Assembly (NCBI GenBank): GCA_002333405.1
Contig: DDBH01000010.1
Span: 68,027-132,026 of the forward strand
Origin: Micrococcales bacterium UBA2037
GTDB lineage: Bacteria; Actinomycetota; Actinomycetes; Actinomycetales; Microbacteriaceae
Direction: 5' to 3'
DNA: 64,000 nucleotides
Below the pieces are notes generated by a model that had not been told where the DNA came from, made no database searches, and saw only the letters and a list, made by a program, of their open reading frames with translations. Shown piece by piece: positions 36,218-44,897 of the stretch (positions within the stretch are counted from its first letter, which is position 1; each line of letters begins with the position of its first letter). Position numbers and translations under genes: made by a program.

Positions 36218-36240
36218 TCCCCCATAAACAGAGACAACCC

Positions 36241-36354
36241 ATGGCTAGAAATTTTGCAGGCAGCTCGGTTCGGACCGACGAGCTCGGCTCGATTGCACTT
36301 TGGATCGAAAATGCAGGCTGGAAGATTTCTGCCGCAGGTAAACTGACGGCGTGA
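36241..36354 (+). CDS. Possible 37-residue small protein between leuS and holA
   Basis: An ATG-to-TGA frame of 37 codons in the 136-base gap between leuS and holA; the stop overlaps the holA start. The peptide (MARNFAGSS.. LGSIALWIENAGWKI..) has a protein-like composition with an amphipathic or partly hydrophobic middle. There is no clear ribosome site; CATAAA lies 12 bases upstream. It could be a real small protein, or a remnant where comEA/comEC normally lie. I do not recognise it. Confidence 0.3.
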   Translation: MARNFAGSSVRTDELGSIALWIENAGWKISAAGKLTA

Positions 36355-37313
36355 TGACAGGCAAAACAGTCAATTGGCATCAAGCAGCTCCAGCGAGCCT
36401 TGTTCTTATTACTGGCCCGGAGGCCTACCTAGCACAGCGTGCCGCTCGGTCAATCAAGGACCAACTGAAAGCTCAACATCCTGATCTTGAATTCACTGAG
36501 GTGCAAGACGGCGAATACTCCCCGGGATTGATCTTCAGCCTGGCAGCGCCATCACTGTTTGAGGAACCCAGAATGGTGCTGATTCAGTCTGCAGCAGAGC
36601 CCCTGACTGAAGATTTACTAAAGCTCTTTGAAGGCGGACCACAAAACTGCACGATTGTGTTGAGGTTGCCAAATTTGGTTGGCCACAACGGAAAGGCTAA
36701 GAAGGCGCTTTCGCCTATGGCTCTAAATGTCGTCTGTGATGAGGTCAAGAAAGATGCCGATCGCATCGATTTTGTGAAGCGAGAGTTTCAAAGGCTAGGT
36801 GTTCCAGTGGATCAAGCTGCGACAAGGGCATTGATTACCGCCTTCGGTTCTGACATGGGTGAGCTGGGAGCGGCATGTGACCAGCTTGCTAAGTCCGGCA
36901 AAGGCAGTATTTCACTAGCTGATGTGGACAGGACTTTCGAAGGTCGCGTTGAAACTAATGCCTTCAAGATTGCCGACGCCGCTCTTGCCGGCAATGCCTC
37001 TGAGGCAATTCGCCTATTTCGGCATGGATTCGCAACCGGGCTCGACACGGTTGCTCTGACCGCTGCGCTGTCGATGAAGATAAGACAGCTTGCAAGGTTG
37101 TTCAATGACCGCAATGCTTCTGCAGCAGCTGTTGGCATGCAACCGTGGCAGCTTGATCGAGCAAGGAAAGAACTGGCTGGCTGGAAAGAGTCGGAGTTGA
37201 TTGAGTTGGTGCAGCTGGCTGCGCAAACAGATTCTGATGTGAAGGGTGCCAGCCGCGACCCGGAATATTCCATCGAGAAATTACTGCTAGCAATGGCTAA
37301 ATCAGGGCAATAA
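36354..37313 (+). CDS. holA: DNA polymerase III subunit delta
   Basis: Clamp-loader subunit that opens the beta sliding clamp. The 319 residues have the AAA+-like delta fold: LVLITGPEAYLAQRAA at the N-terminus (a degenerate Walker A, as expected since delta does not bind ATP), SLFEEPRMVLI, and the C-terminal helical collar with SLADVDRTFEGRVETNAFKIADAAL. A GTG three bases earlier (36351) is equally possible as start. Its transcript ends at the bidirectional terminator before rpsT. Confidence 0.93.
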   Translation: MTGKTVNWHQAAPASLVLITGPEAYLAQRAARSIKDQLKAQHPDLEFTEVQDGEYSPGLIFSLAAPSLFEEPRMVLIQSAAEPLTEDLLKLFEGGPQNCTIVLRLPNLVGHNGKAKKALSPMALNVVCDEVKKDADRIDFVKREFQRLGVPVDQAATRALITAFGSDMGELGAACDQLAKSGKGSISLADVDRTFEGRVETNAFKIADAALAGNASEAIRLFRHGFATGLDTVALTAALSMKIRQLARLFNDRNASAAAVGMQPWQLDRARKELAGWKESELIELVQLAAQTDSDVKGASRDPEYSIEKLLLAMAKSGQ

Positions 37314-37340
37314 AAAAGCCGAGCCATTGGCTCGGCTTTT
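37312..37340. terminator. Bidirectional terminator between holA and rpsT
   Basis: Arms GCCGAGCC (37318-37325) and GGCTCGGC (37329-37336) with a three-base loop, flanked by six A on the left and four T on the right. It can stop holA transcription on the plus strand and rpsT transcription on the minus strand. Confidence 0.88.
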
Positions 37341-37352
37341 CTAAGTAATTCT

Positions 37353-37613
37353 CTAGAGGCTGTTGACCTTCTTGGCGATAGCCGACTTGCGGTTTGCAGC
37401 CTGGTTCTTGTGAATGACGCCCTTGCTAACCGCCTTGTCAATCTTGCGGTTTGCGTTCACTAGAGCCTCGGCAGCAGCTGCCTTGTCGCCCGCGCTACTT
37501 GCCTCGCGCACGCTACGGATTGCTGACTTGAGCTCAGTCCTTACGGCCTTGTTGCGCTCCTCAGACTTGAGGTTGGTGCCAATCCGCTTGATCTTTGACT
37601 TGATGTTTGCCAT
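37353..37613 (-). CDS. rpsT: 30S ribosomal protein S20
   Basis: Small-subunit ribosomal protein of 86 residues, Lys/Arg/Ala-rich and all helical, with MANIKSKIKRI at the start and HKNQAANRKSAIAKKVN at the end. It is divergent from lepA and convergent with holA, the usual actinobacterial order holA-rpsT-lepA. Confidence 0.97.
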   Translation of the reverse strand: MANIKSKIKRIGTNLKSEERNKAVRTELKSAIRSVREASSAGDKAAAAEALVNANRKIDKAVSKGVIHKNQAANRKSAIAKKVNSL

Positions 37614-37747
37614 GTTCTACTTTCTACGGCGAAAACTTTTTCACGCAGGAATCCCCGCGAACAAGGCAAAACTCTACCAGTTTGGCAACCAGTGAGCAAG
37701 CAACATGGGAGAATACCTTTGTCCAGTCTTCCCAAAATGAGGTTTAT

Positions 37748-39604
37748 TTGTCGCCACGTGCACGGTCTGCTTTAGAGCCGGCTAAGACCAATCAGGAGCA
37801 ATTGCGCAATTTCTGCATCATTGCTCACATTGATCATGGCAAGTCAACGCTTGCCGATCGCATGCTTCAGCTAACCGGAATTGTTAGCGACCGTGACATG
37901 AGGGCCCAGTATTTGGACCGAATGGACATCGAGCGCGAGCGTGGCATCACCATTAAATCTCAGGCGGTAAGGCTTCCCTGGGAGCTAAATGGGGACACTT
38001 TTGCACTGAACATGATTGACACCCCAGGCCACGTTGACTTCACCTACGAGGTGTCACGGTCACTTGCTGCCTGTGAGGGCGCGGTCTTGCTGGTTGATGC
38101 AGCTCAGGGCATTGAGGCTCAGACACTCGCGAACCTATATTTGGCCATGGAGAATGATCTAGAGATCATTCCGGTGTTGAACAAAATTGACTTGCCTGCA
38201 GCTCAGCCAGAGAAATTTGCGGAGGAGTTGGCCAATCTGATTGGTGGCTCACCCGAGGATTGCCTGCGAGTGTCGGGCAAGACTGGCGAAGGCGTCAGTG
38301 AGCTCTTGGATCGGATCGTTGAGCGGGTGCCTGCTCCGAGTGGAAATATTGACGCCCCCGCCAGGGCGATGATCTTTGACTCTGTCTATGACAGCTACCG
38401 CGGAGTTGTCACCTACGTCAGGATGATTGACGGAAGATTGTCTCCGCGTGAACAGATTCAGATGATGTCAACAAAGGCGGTTCATGAACTGCTCGAAATC
38501 GGTGTCATTAGTCCAGAGCCAACTGCCACCAAGGGCCTAGCAGCCGGTGAGGTTGGTTACCTGATCACGGGCGTAAAGGACGTGAGGCAATCAAAGGTTG
38601 GTGACACTGTCACAACCAAGCTGAAGCCAGCCACCCAGCCCCTAAAGGGCTATGCGGAACCTAAGCCAATGGTGTTTTCTGGAATTTACCCGATTGACGG
38701 CTCTGACTATCCGAACCTACGTGAGGCGCTGGACAAGCTGAGGCTTTCTGACGCTTCGCTGGTTTATGAGCCAGAAACTTCTGCTGCTTTGGGCTTTGGT
38801 TTCAGGTGTGGATTCCTTGGCTTGCTTCACCTGGAAATTATCACTGAGAGGCTCGAGCGAGAGTTCAACCTGTCTTTGATAGCGACCTCGCCGTCGGTGG
38901 TCTATGAGGTCACGCGCGAAGATAACACTCACTTCATTGTTACTAACCCTTCCGAATTTCCAGAAGGAAAAATCAAAGAGGTTCGAGAGCCGATCGTCAA
39001 GGCCACAATTTTGACACCTAAGGATTACGTCGGAACCATCATGGAGCTTTGCCAGATCAAGCGTGGAACCATGCTTGACATGCAGTACCTGGGAGAAGAC
39101 CGCGTCCAGTTGCGCTACCAGCTGCCGTTAGCTGAAATTGTCTTCGACTTCTTTGACCAGCTAAAGAGCAAGACCCAAGGTTATGCGTCCCTAGATTACG
39201 AGGAGGACGGCTACCTACCTGGAGATCTGGTGAAGGTGGACTTGCTGCTGCAGGGAGAGAAGGTCGATGCCTTTAGCTCGATTGTTCACCGCGACAAGGC
39301 CTACGGTCACGGCACCAAGATCGCTGCCAAACTCCGCGAACTGATTCCTCGCCAGCAATTCGAGGTACCGATTCAAGCTGCTGTTGGCTCAAGGATTATT
39401 GCCAGGGAGACCATCAGGGCAATCCGTAAGGATGTTTTGGCAAAGTGTTATGGCGGCGACATCTCCAGAAAGCGCAAGCTTTTGGAGAAGCAAAAAGAAG
39501 GTAAGAAGCGAATGAAGATGGTGGGCCGAGTTGAGGTTCCACAAGAGGCCTTTATCGCTGCCCTTTCCTCTGAGGACACCTCGAAGAGCGAAAAGAAGAA
39601 GTAG
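37748..39604 (+). CDS. lepA: Elongation factor 4 (LepA)
   Basis: Ribosome-associated translational GTPase that assists initiation or back-translocation. G1 AHIDHGKST is at about 27-35, followed by DTPGHVDF and NKIDLPAA. The LepA-specific C-terminal domain is present (YGGDISRKRKLLEKQKEGKKRMK). Length 618 residues. A longer frame back to 37607 overlaps rpsT and is not conserved; TTG 37748 is chosen because GAGG lies four bases upstream and the protein then begins SPRARSALEP, as in relatives. The stop shares one base with the hemW GTG. Confidence 0.96.
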   Translation: MSPRARSALEPAKTNQEQLRNFCIIAHIDHGKSTLADRMLQLTGIVSDRDMRAQYLDRMDIERERGITIKSQAVRLPWELNGDTFALNMIDTPGHVDFTYEVSRSLAACEGAVLLVDAAQGIEAQTLANLYLAMENDLEIIPVLNKIDLPAAQPEKFAEELANLIGGSPEDCLRVSGKTGEGVSELLDRIVERVPAPSGNIDAPARAMIFDSVYDSYRGVVTYVRMIDGRLSPREQIQMMSTKAVHELLEIGVISPEPTATKGLAAGEVGYLITGVKDVRQSKVGDTVTTKLKPATQPLKGYAEPKPMVFSGIYPIDGSDYPNLREALDKLRLSDASLVYEPETSAALGFGFRCGFLGLLHLEIITERLEREFNLSLIATSPSVVYEVTREDNTHFIVTNPSEFPEGKIKEVREPIVKATILTPKDYVGTIMELCQIKRGTMLDMQYLGEDRVQLRYQLPLAEIVFDFFDQLKSKTQGYASLDYEEDGYLPGDLVKVDLLLQGEKVDAFSSIVHRDKAYGHGTKIAAKLRELIPRQQFEVPIQAAVGSRIIARETIRAIRKDVLAKCYGGDISRKRKLLEKQKEGKKRMKMVGRVEVPQEAFIAALSSEDTSKSEKKK

Positions 39605-40803
39605 TGGGGTCGGCTTTGCCGCTGGGCATAGCCTGGCCAGAATCAAACCTAATTCCAGCTCTCCTGGGGCACGATCAAAGCTTTCACGCCTATGTTCACA
39701 TTCCTTTTTGCGAGGTTAGATGCGGCTATTGCGACTTCAATACCTACACCGCCAAGGAAATTGGGGGAGTCTCCCAGTCAGATTTTCACGAATCCATAAT
39801 TCGTGAGATTCAAGTCAGCGCCAATGTCATGCGGCAATCGGGCTACCCCAGCAAAAGCCTGAAAACAATTTTCTTCGGTGGTGGAACACCATCACTTTTC
39901 AGCTCCAAACAAATTGGCGCGATTCTGAATTCACTTGAATCTGAATTTGGCTTCTCTGATGCGATAGAGATAACCACTGAGGCCAACCCGGAGTCGACTT
40001 CACCAGATTACTTGCGTGAACTTAGTGAGCTTGGGGTCAATAGATTGAGCCTTGGTGCCCAGAGTTTTGATGCCAGCGTGTTGGAGACACTGGACCGAAA
40101 GCATGACCCGGCTCGAGTGGCTCCCTTGGTTCAGTCAGCCAAGAGCCTTTGCATGGACACCAGCATCGACCTTATTTACGGTGCTCCCGGTGAATCCTTG
40201 GACTCTTGGAAGCAAACTGTTGAGAGGGCGCTCTCACTTGGGTCGGGGCACATCTCTGCCTATTCGCTAATTGTTGAGCCGGGGACCAAGCTTGCCAGGC
40301 AGATTCGTTCCGGTGAGCTGGCGCAAACTGACGAGGATTTGGATGCGGAAAAGTATGTCTTCGCCGACAGAGCATTCACGGATGCCGGACTTGATTTGTA
40401 TGAGTTCTCAAACTGGGGTAAACCCTCTGCCCACAACCAGGCCTATTGGCGATCTCAGAACTGGTGGGGATATGGGCCGGGTGCCCATTCGCACCTCTCC
40501 GGTAATCGGTTTTGGAATGTCAAGCATCCGCTGACCTATCAAAATCGCGTAACCGAATCAACCGCAGTGGCCGGACTTGAATACATCGACAAGCGCACCC
40601 ATCTCGAGGAGCGGTTGATGCTGGAACTTAGAACATCTGCCGGGATACCGATGGAGACTATTTCCGAGCTGGCAATAAACCCGGAGCTACTGGCGTCGTG
40701 TCAGGACAATGGGGAGCTGATGGTAATCGATGGAAACCTGGTCGTCACCGACAAGGGCCGGCTATTTGTGGACCGGATAGTGCTGCAACTGCTCACGAAT
40801 TAG
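39604..40803 (+). CDS. hemW: Radical SAM protein HemW-like
   Basis: HemN-like radical SAM protein of 399 residues, thought to be a heme chaperone rather than a coproporphyrinogen dehydrogenase (HemW branch). The iron-sulfur cluster motif is C36-x3-C40-x2-C43 (CEVRCGYCDF). GGGTPS binds SAM, and EANPES and NRLSLGAQSF follow. The extra Cys of true HemN after the motif is absent (CDF), which supports HemW. The GTG start overlaps the last base of the lepA stop. Confidence 0.92.
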   Translation: MGSALPLGIAWPESNLIPALLGHDQSFHAYVHIPFCEVRCGYCDFNTYTAKEIGGVSQSDFHESIIREIQVSANVMRQSGYPSKSLKTIFFGGGTPSLFSSKQIGAILNSLESEFGFSDAIEITTEANPESTSPDYLRELSELGVNRLSLGAQSFDASVLETLDRKHDPARVAPLVQSAKSLCMDTSIDLIYGAPGESLDSWKQTVERALSLGSGHISAYSLIVEPGTKLARQIRSGELAQTDEDLDAEKYVFADRAFTDAGLDLYEFSNWGKPSAHNQAYWRSQNWWGYGPGAHSHLSGNRFWNVKHPLTYQNRVTESTAVAGLEYIDKRTHLEERLMLELRTSAGIPMETISELAINPELLASCQDNGELMVIDGNLVVTDKGRLFVDRIVLQLLTN

Positions 40804-40814
40804 CTGAAGTTGTC

Positions 40815-40820
40815 TAGACT
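40815..40820 (+). promoter_or_regulatory. -10 element (TAGACT) of the hrcA operon
   Basis: TAGACT lies directly upstream of the CIRCE element, sharing its last T with the first T of the left arm. Transcription would start within CIRCE near 40827. No convincing -35 element. Confidence 0.4.
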
Positions 40821-40846
40821 TGGCACTCTAGGTAGGTGAGTGCCAA
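40820..40846. promoter_or_regulatory. CIRCE element (HrcA operator)
   Basis: TTGGCACTC (40820-40828) and GAGTGCCAA (40838-40846) are perfect nine-base arms with a nine-base spacer, matching CIRCE (TTAGCACTC-N9-GAGTGCTAA) with one compensated change in each arm. The right arm ends on the A of the hrcA ATG, so HrcA should repress its own operon. Confidence 0.95.
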
Positions 40847-41871
40847 TGATTCCGAATCGTTCTTTGGAAGTATTGCGGGCAATTGTGGAGGATTACATCT
40901 CCTCCAATCAGCCCGTGGGTTCCAAGGCTTTGCTTGACAGGCATCCGCTCGGAGTTTCTGCGGCCACTATCCGTAATGACATGGCGTTATTAGAAGAGGA
41001 AGATCTCATCACCGCGCCTCACACTTCATCTGGCCGAATTCCAACCGAAAAGGGTTATCGACTCTTTGTTGACAAGCTCGGCGAGATCAAACCGCTTTCC
41101 AGCTCAGAGCGCAGTGCCATCGAGACCTTCTTAGGTGGTGCCACGGACCTCGATGAAATAGTTGAGAAGACAGCGCGTTCGCTGTCCTCGCTTACCAACA
41201 ACTTGGCCCTGGTTCAGTACCCGTCTTTTGGAAAGTCCAAGGTTCGCCACATCGAATTGATTCAACTCAGTGACCATCGACTACTGGTGATGCTGATTAC
41301 TGACAGTGGGCGGGTGCAGCAGTCACAGATTGAGTTCGTCGAGCCTATCGACTTGGAGTTGATGCCCGAGGTTAGGGGAAGGCTCAATGGAATGCTTTTC
41401 GGCGGTGCGCTAACCGAGGTGAAGTTGACCGTGGAGCGATTGCCAGAGGACTTTTCACCAGAGCGAAGAAGTTTTGTCCAAAAGGTTGTTGAGTCGCTTC
41501 AGGATCTTGTTGATGCCAACCGTCAGGAAAGATTGGTCCTGTCCGGAGCAGCCAACCTAGCCAAGCAAGACGATGCCTTTGGGGGAGAGCTTTCCTCTGT
41601 CTTGGAGGCTATTGAGGAGCAGATGGTGATGCTCAAGCTGCTGAATGAGCTGAACACCGACCAGCATGGTGTTGGCCTCAAGATTGGTTCGGAGCTAGGT
41701 GTGGCAGGGATTCAGCATGCAACCTTAATGGCTGCGGGCTATCAAAATGGCAGCACTGAGCTTTCCAAGATTGGAGTACTGGGCCCAACCAGAATGAACT
41801 ACTCCGGGAACATCGCATCCGTTAGAGCGGTTGCTAGATATCTGAGCCAAGTACTGGAGGAAAATTCTTGA
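40846..41871 (+). CDS. hrcA: Heat-inducible transcription repressor HrcA
   Basis: Repressor that binds CIRCE and controls chaperone genes. The N-terminal winged helix (RSLEVLRAIVEDYISSNQPVGSKAL) with the conserved SAATIRNDM recognition block and SSGRIPTEKGYR is followed by the GAF-like dimerisation domain and GPTRMNYSGNIASVR near the end. Start ATG 40846 is preferred; GTG 40840 in frame lies inside CIRCE. The stop overlaps the dnaJ TTG (TTGA). The order hrcA-dnaJ-rsmE is typical. Confidence 0.97.
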   Translation: MIPNRSLEVLRAIVEDYISSNQPVGSKALLDRHPLGVSAATIRNDMALLEEEDLITAPHTSSGRIPTEKGYRLFVDKLGEIKPLSSSERSAIETFLGGATDLDEIVEKTARSLSSLTNNLALVQYPSFGKSKVRHIELIQLSDHRLLVMLITDSGRVQQSQIEFVEPIDLELMPEVRGRLNGMLFGGALTEVKLTVERLPEDFSPERRSFVQKVVESLQDLVDANRQERLVLSGAANLAKQDDAFGGELSSVLEAIEEQMVMLKLLNELNTDQHGVGLKIGSELGVAGIQHATLMAAGYQNGSTELSKIGVLGPTRMNYSGNIASVRAVARYLSQVLEENS

Positions 41872-42917
41872 GCGACCATTATGAGGTTCTGGGGCTCTCG
41901 CGAGATGCAACCGAGGATCAGATCAAAAAGGCTTACCGCAAGCTTGCAAGGGAGCTGCACCCCGACCTCAACAAGGAAGAAAATGCGGAGGACCGATTCA
42001 AGCTGGTCACTCATGCCTATGAGGTCCTTAGCGACCCGCAGGCCAGAGCAAACTATGACCGAGGTGGTCAGGATGGTTTTGGGTTAGGCGACATTTTTGA
42101 TACCTTCTTTGGGTCCGGTGGCCGCGGTCCGCAGTCCCGTACCCAGCGCGGTCAAGATGCCCTGCTTAGGGTTGATCTGGACCTCAAAGAGGCCGTTTTT
42201 GGAGTCAATAAGACCCTGACCATCGACACCGCTGTTTTATGCCAGGAGTGCCAGGGCAGCTGCTGCAAGCCTGGAACTTCGGTTCAGACCTGTGATATTT
42301 GCAGGGGTTCTGGACAAATACAGCGTCAGGTTCAGTCCTTTATGGGGGCCATGGTCACCACCGCGCCCTGTGGCACCTGCCGCGGCACCGGTCAGGTGAT
42401 TCCTGATCCTTGCATTTCCTGTAGAGGTCAGGGCAGAGTTCGGGCTTCGCGTGACCTGGACCTAGACATACCAGCTGGAGTGTCGGACGGACTCAGGCTT
42501 CACCTGCCTGGGCAGGGTGAAGTTGGCTTCGCCGGGGGACCAAGCGGGGACATCTACCTAGAGGTTTCAGTGCGACCAGATCCAATTTTTGGCCGAGATG
42601 GCGATGACTTGGTGGCGGTGCTGGAGGTTCCGGTAGCTGATGCTGCCCTTGGCTTTGAAACCGAGATCGAGACGCTAGACGGTCCAACCTCGGTCACGGT
42701 CAAGGCTGGCGCCCAACATGGCGAAGTCGTGACTGTCAAGGGGCTGGGAGCCAACAAGCTTCGGGGCCGCGGCAGAGGTGACTTGCTGCTGCAGCTCAAG
42801 GTGCTTACTCCTAGCCGACTGGACTCGAAGCAAAAGGACATTTTCAAAAAGTTGAAGGCCCTGCACAAAGATGATTCCCCGCGCCTTGGTTCCAGAAGGG
42901 CCAGAGGAAGGTTCTAG
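41868..42917 (+). CDS. dnaJ: Chaperone DnaJ (type I)
   Basis: Hsp70 co-chaperone of 349 residues. The J domain with HPD (ELHPDLNK, about residue 34) is followed by a short Gly/Phe region (DGFGLGDIFDTFFGSGGRG). The zinc centre has CQEC, CDIC, CGTC and CISC; the first repeat reads CQECQGSCC instead of the usual CxGxG. C-terminal substrate domains come next. The Gly/Phe linker is short, as in actinobacterial DnaJ2 proteins encoded next to hrcA. TTG start overlaps the hrcA stop, giving CIRCE control. Confidence 0.95.
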   Translation: MSDHYEVLGLSRDATEDQIKKAYRKLARELHPDLNKEENAEDRFKLVTHAYEVLSDPQARANYDRGGQDGFGLGDIFDTFFGSGGRGPQSRTQRGQDALLRVDLDLKEAVFGVNKTLTIDTAVLCQECQGSCCKPGTSVQTCDICRGSGQIQRQVQSFMGAMVTTAPCGTCRGTGQVIPDPCISCRGQGRVRASRDLDLDIPAGVSDGLRLHLPGQGEVGFAGGPSGDIYLEVSVRPDPIFGRDGDDLVAVLEVPVADAALGFETEIETLDGPTSVTVKAGAQHGEVVTVKGLGANKLRGRGRGDLLLQLKVLTPSRLDSKQKDIFKKLKALHKDDSPRLGSRRARGRF

Positions 42918-43609
42918 TGCATTGGTTCTATGACCCACAAGTAACAGCCACCTCAACTAGCGTGGTCGCCAATGAGCTGACCCACTTCAAGTCGCTCAGG
43001 CTTCGAGCCGAAGAAGAAATAGCGATCACAAATGGGCAGGGCTCGGTGTTGTTTGCTCGGTGCGTGGACCCGGCCCTGGGCACCATTGCTCCGGTCAGCT
43101 TTGAGGCGAGGCAGAGGCCAAAGCTTCAGGGTCATTTGGTCCAATCGCTGGCCAAAGGCGGCAGAGACGAGGCTGCCGTGCAGGCGGCTGTCGAATTGGG
43201 TGTCAGCTCCATAACCCCGCTGCAAGCTTCGCGGTCGATCGTGGAGTGGGGCCAAAAGGCAGAGCGAAACCAAGAGCGCTGGCAGCAGATTGCTATTTCG
43301 GCCATGAAACAGTCGCAGCAGGCATTTCTTCCAATTGTCAACCCGCTCGTCAAGCCGAAGTCGCTAGTTGCTGATTCTAAAGTGCTGGTTCTGGAGCCAA
43401 CGGCCCCACTGACCCTCAAGAGCCTGGCGTTGACCGAGGCTGTGACCATCGTGGTAGGGCCAGAGGGAGGCTTCGAGCAGAGCGAACTTTTGGAGTTTGA
43501 GCACAAGGGTTTTGTCCAGGCAAGGCTCGGGTCGTCCGTGCTTCGAACATCAACGGCAGGACCGGCGGCATTGGCGGTAATTCTGGCAATGGCTGGCGCT
43601 TGGGATTAG
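42917..43609 (+). CDS. rsmE: 16S rRNA (uracil-1498-N3)-methyltransferase
   Basis: SPOUT-class methyltransferase of 230 residues that modifies U1498 of 16S rRNA. An N-terminal PUA-like domain (about 1-75) is followed by the knotted domain with VVGPEGGFEQSELLEFEHKGF and LGSSVLRTSTAGPAALAVI, both hallmark RsmE blocks. The GTG start shares a base with the dnaJ stop, so it is part of the hrcA operon. Confidence 0.95.
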   Translation: MHWFYDPQVTATSTSVVANELTHFKSLRLRAEEEIAITNGQGSVLFARCVDPALGTIAPVSFEARQRPKLQGHLVQSLAKGGRDEAAVQAAVELGVSSITPLQASRSIVEWGQKAERNQERWQQIAISAMKQSQQAFLPIVNPLVKPKSLVADSKVLVLEPTAPLTLKSLALTEAVTIVVGPEGGFEQSELLEFEHKGFVQARLGSSVLRTSTAGPAALAVILAMAGAWD

Positions 43610-43635
43610 TCAGTAAACTGTCAAAGGAGGCGAAC

Positions 43636-43950
43636 TTGGACTGTATTTTTTGCAAGATTATTTTGGGAGAACTCCCATCGGAGATAATCGCGTCAAACCA
43701 GGATGCTGTGGCTTTCCGGGACATGTATCCGCAGGCTCCAGTTCACATTTTGGTGGTTCCGAGACAGCACACCAAAAACATTGGTGAACTGGAAGATGAG
43801 GTGGTCCTGAAGGGCTTGTTTTCGCTGATTCGGGAAGTTGCCGAGACCTTCACAGACGGTGAGTTCAAGCTGCAGTTCAACTCCGGAGCCCGCGAGGGTC
43901 AATCGGTGTTCCACACCCACGCCCATGTGATCAGTCAGCGGAGCGCTTAG
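43636..43950 (+). CDS. HIT family protein
   Basis: Small nucleotide hydrolase or transferase of 104 residues with the histidine triad HTHAHV near the C-terminus and CIFCKIILGELPSE at the N-terminus, typical of the HinT branch that cleaves AMP-lysine-type phosphoramidates. TTG 43636 is chosen because AAAGGAGG lies five bases upstream; the frame extends to 43600 but without conserved residues. The stop shares one base with the phoH GTG. Confidence 0.93.
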   Translation: MDCIFCKIILGELPSEIIASNQDAVAFRDMYPQAPVHILVVPRQHTKNIGELEDEVVLKGLFSLIREVAETFTDGEFKLQFNSGAREGQSVFHTHAHVISQRSA

Positions 43951-44897
43951 TGGCTTCTAGTAAGTTCCAACTTCCAGAGATAGCCCTGATCGACCTGCTG
44001 GGTCAAGAAGATAAGAACCTGCGTCGAATCGAGAGTGACCTTCAAGGCCTCAAGGTCCAGAATCGCGGTCATGAATTCACTCTGACCGGCGAGGATCAGC
44101 TGGTTCAGGTTGGCCAAGCAGCGCTTACTGAGCTGGTTGAGATGGTCAGGCAGGGACTAAGCCCCTCCGAGCACTCTGTCTCGGAAACAATCAAAATTAT
44201 CCTTGAGGGCAAAAGCGAACCGGCATCAAAGATTCTTGCGGCAACGACCATTCGCGCCCCCGCAAAAACAATTAGAGCGAAAACTAGCGGTCAGAAAACT
44301 TACCTCGATTCAATAGATGAAAACACCATCACTTTTGGAATCGGTCCGGCGGGAACCGGAAAGACCTACTTGGCGGTTGCCAAAGCGGTCGAGGGTCTCT
44401 ACAACAAAGAGGTCAGCAGGATCATCCTGACTCGTCCAGCGGTCGAGGCTGGCGAGAAGCTTGGGTTCTTGCCCGGAACACTGAGTGAGAAGATCGACCC
44501 TTATCTGAGACCGCTGTTTGATTCGCTGCAGGAAATGCTCGAACCAGAGGTGACGGCAAAGATGATGGATGCCGGGGTAATTGAAGTTGCACCACTTGCC
44601 TACATGCGCGGCAGAACACTTAATGACAGCTTCATTATTTTGGATGAGGCACAAAACACTACCGGCGAGCAAATGAAGATGTTCCTCACCAGATTGGGCT
44701 TCAATTCAAAGATGGTGATCACCGGTGACGTGACACAAATCGATCTGCCCGGTGGGAATTCTGGCCTTCGAATTGCACAGAATGTTTTGGCTGATGTCGA
44801 AGGATTACACATCTCACATCTATCGAGCCGCGACGTTGTCAGGCATGAACTAGTTACTCGCATTATCGACGCATATGATTTGGCGGCCACAAAATGA
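43950..44897 (+). CDS. phoH: PhoH-like ATPase
   Basis: P-loop ATPase of 315 residues. Walker A GPAGTGKT is at about 132-139 and FIILDEAQN is Walker B. The N-terminal KH-like region is of the YbeZ type, linked to RNA metabolism and ribosome quality control with YbeY (family knowledge). It lies directly before ybeY with a four-base overlap (ATGA), which supports that role. Confidence 0.94.
   Translation: MASSKFQLPEIALIDLLGQEDKNLRRIESDLQGLKVQNRGHEFTLTGEDQLVQVGQAALTELVEMVRQGLSPSEHSVSETIKIILEGKSEPASKILAATTIRAPAKTIRAKTSGQKTYLDSIDENTITFGIGPAGTGKTYLAVAKAVEGLYNKEVSRIILTRPAVEAGEKLGFLPGTLSEKIDPYLRPLFDSLQEMLEPEVTAKMMDAGVIEVAPLAYMRGRTLNDSFIILDEAQNTTGEQMKMFLTRLGFNSKMVITGDVTQIDLPGGNSGLRIAQNVLADVEGLHISHLSSRDVVRHELVTRIIDAYDLAATK

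Noticed and set aside
36241..36354. The 37-codon frame as a pseudogene of comEA
   Set aside because: The peptide has no helix-hairpin-helix pattern of ComEA, so I list it only as a possible small ORF.
37607..37747. N-terminal extension of LepA by 47 codons
   Set aside because: It overlaps the rpsT start on the other strand, is not like LepA, and TTG 37748 has a ribosome site.
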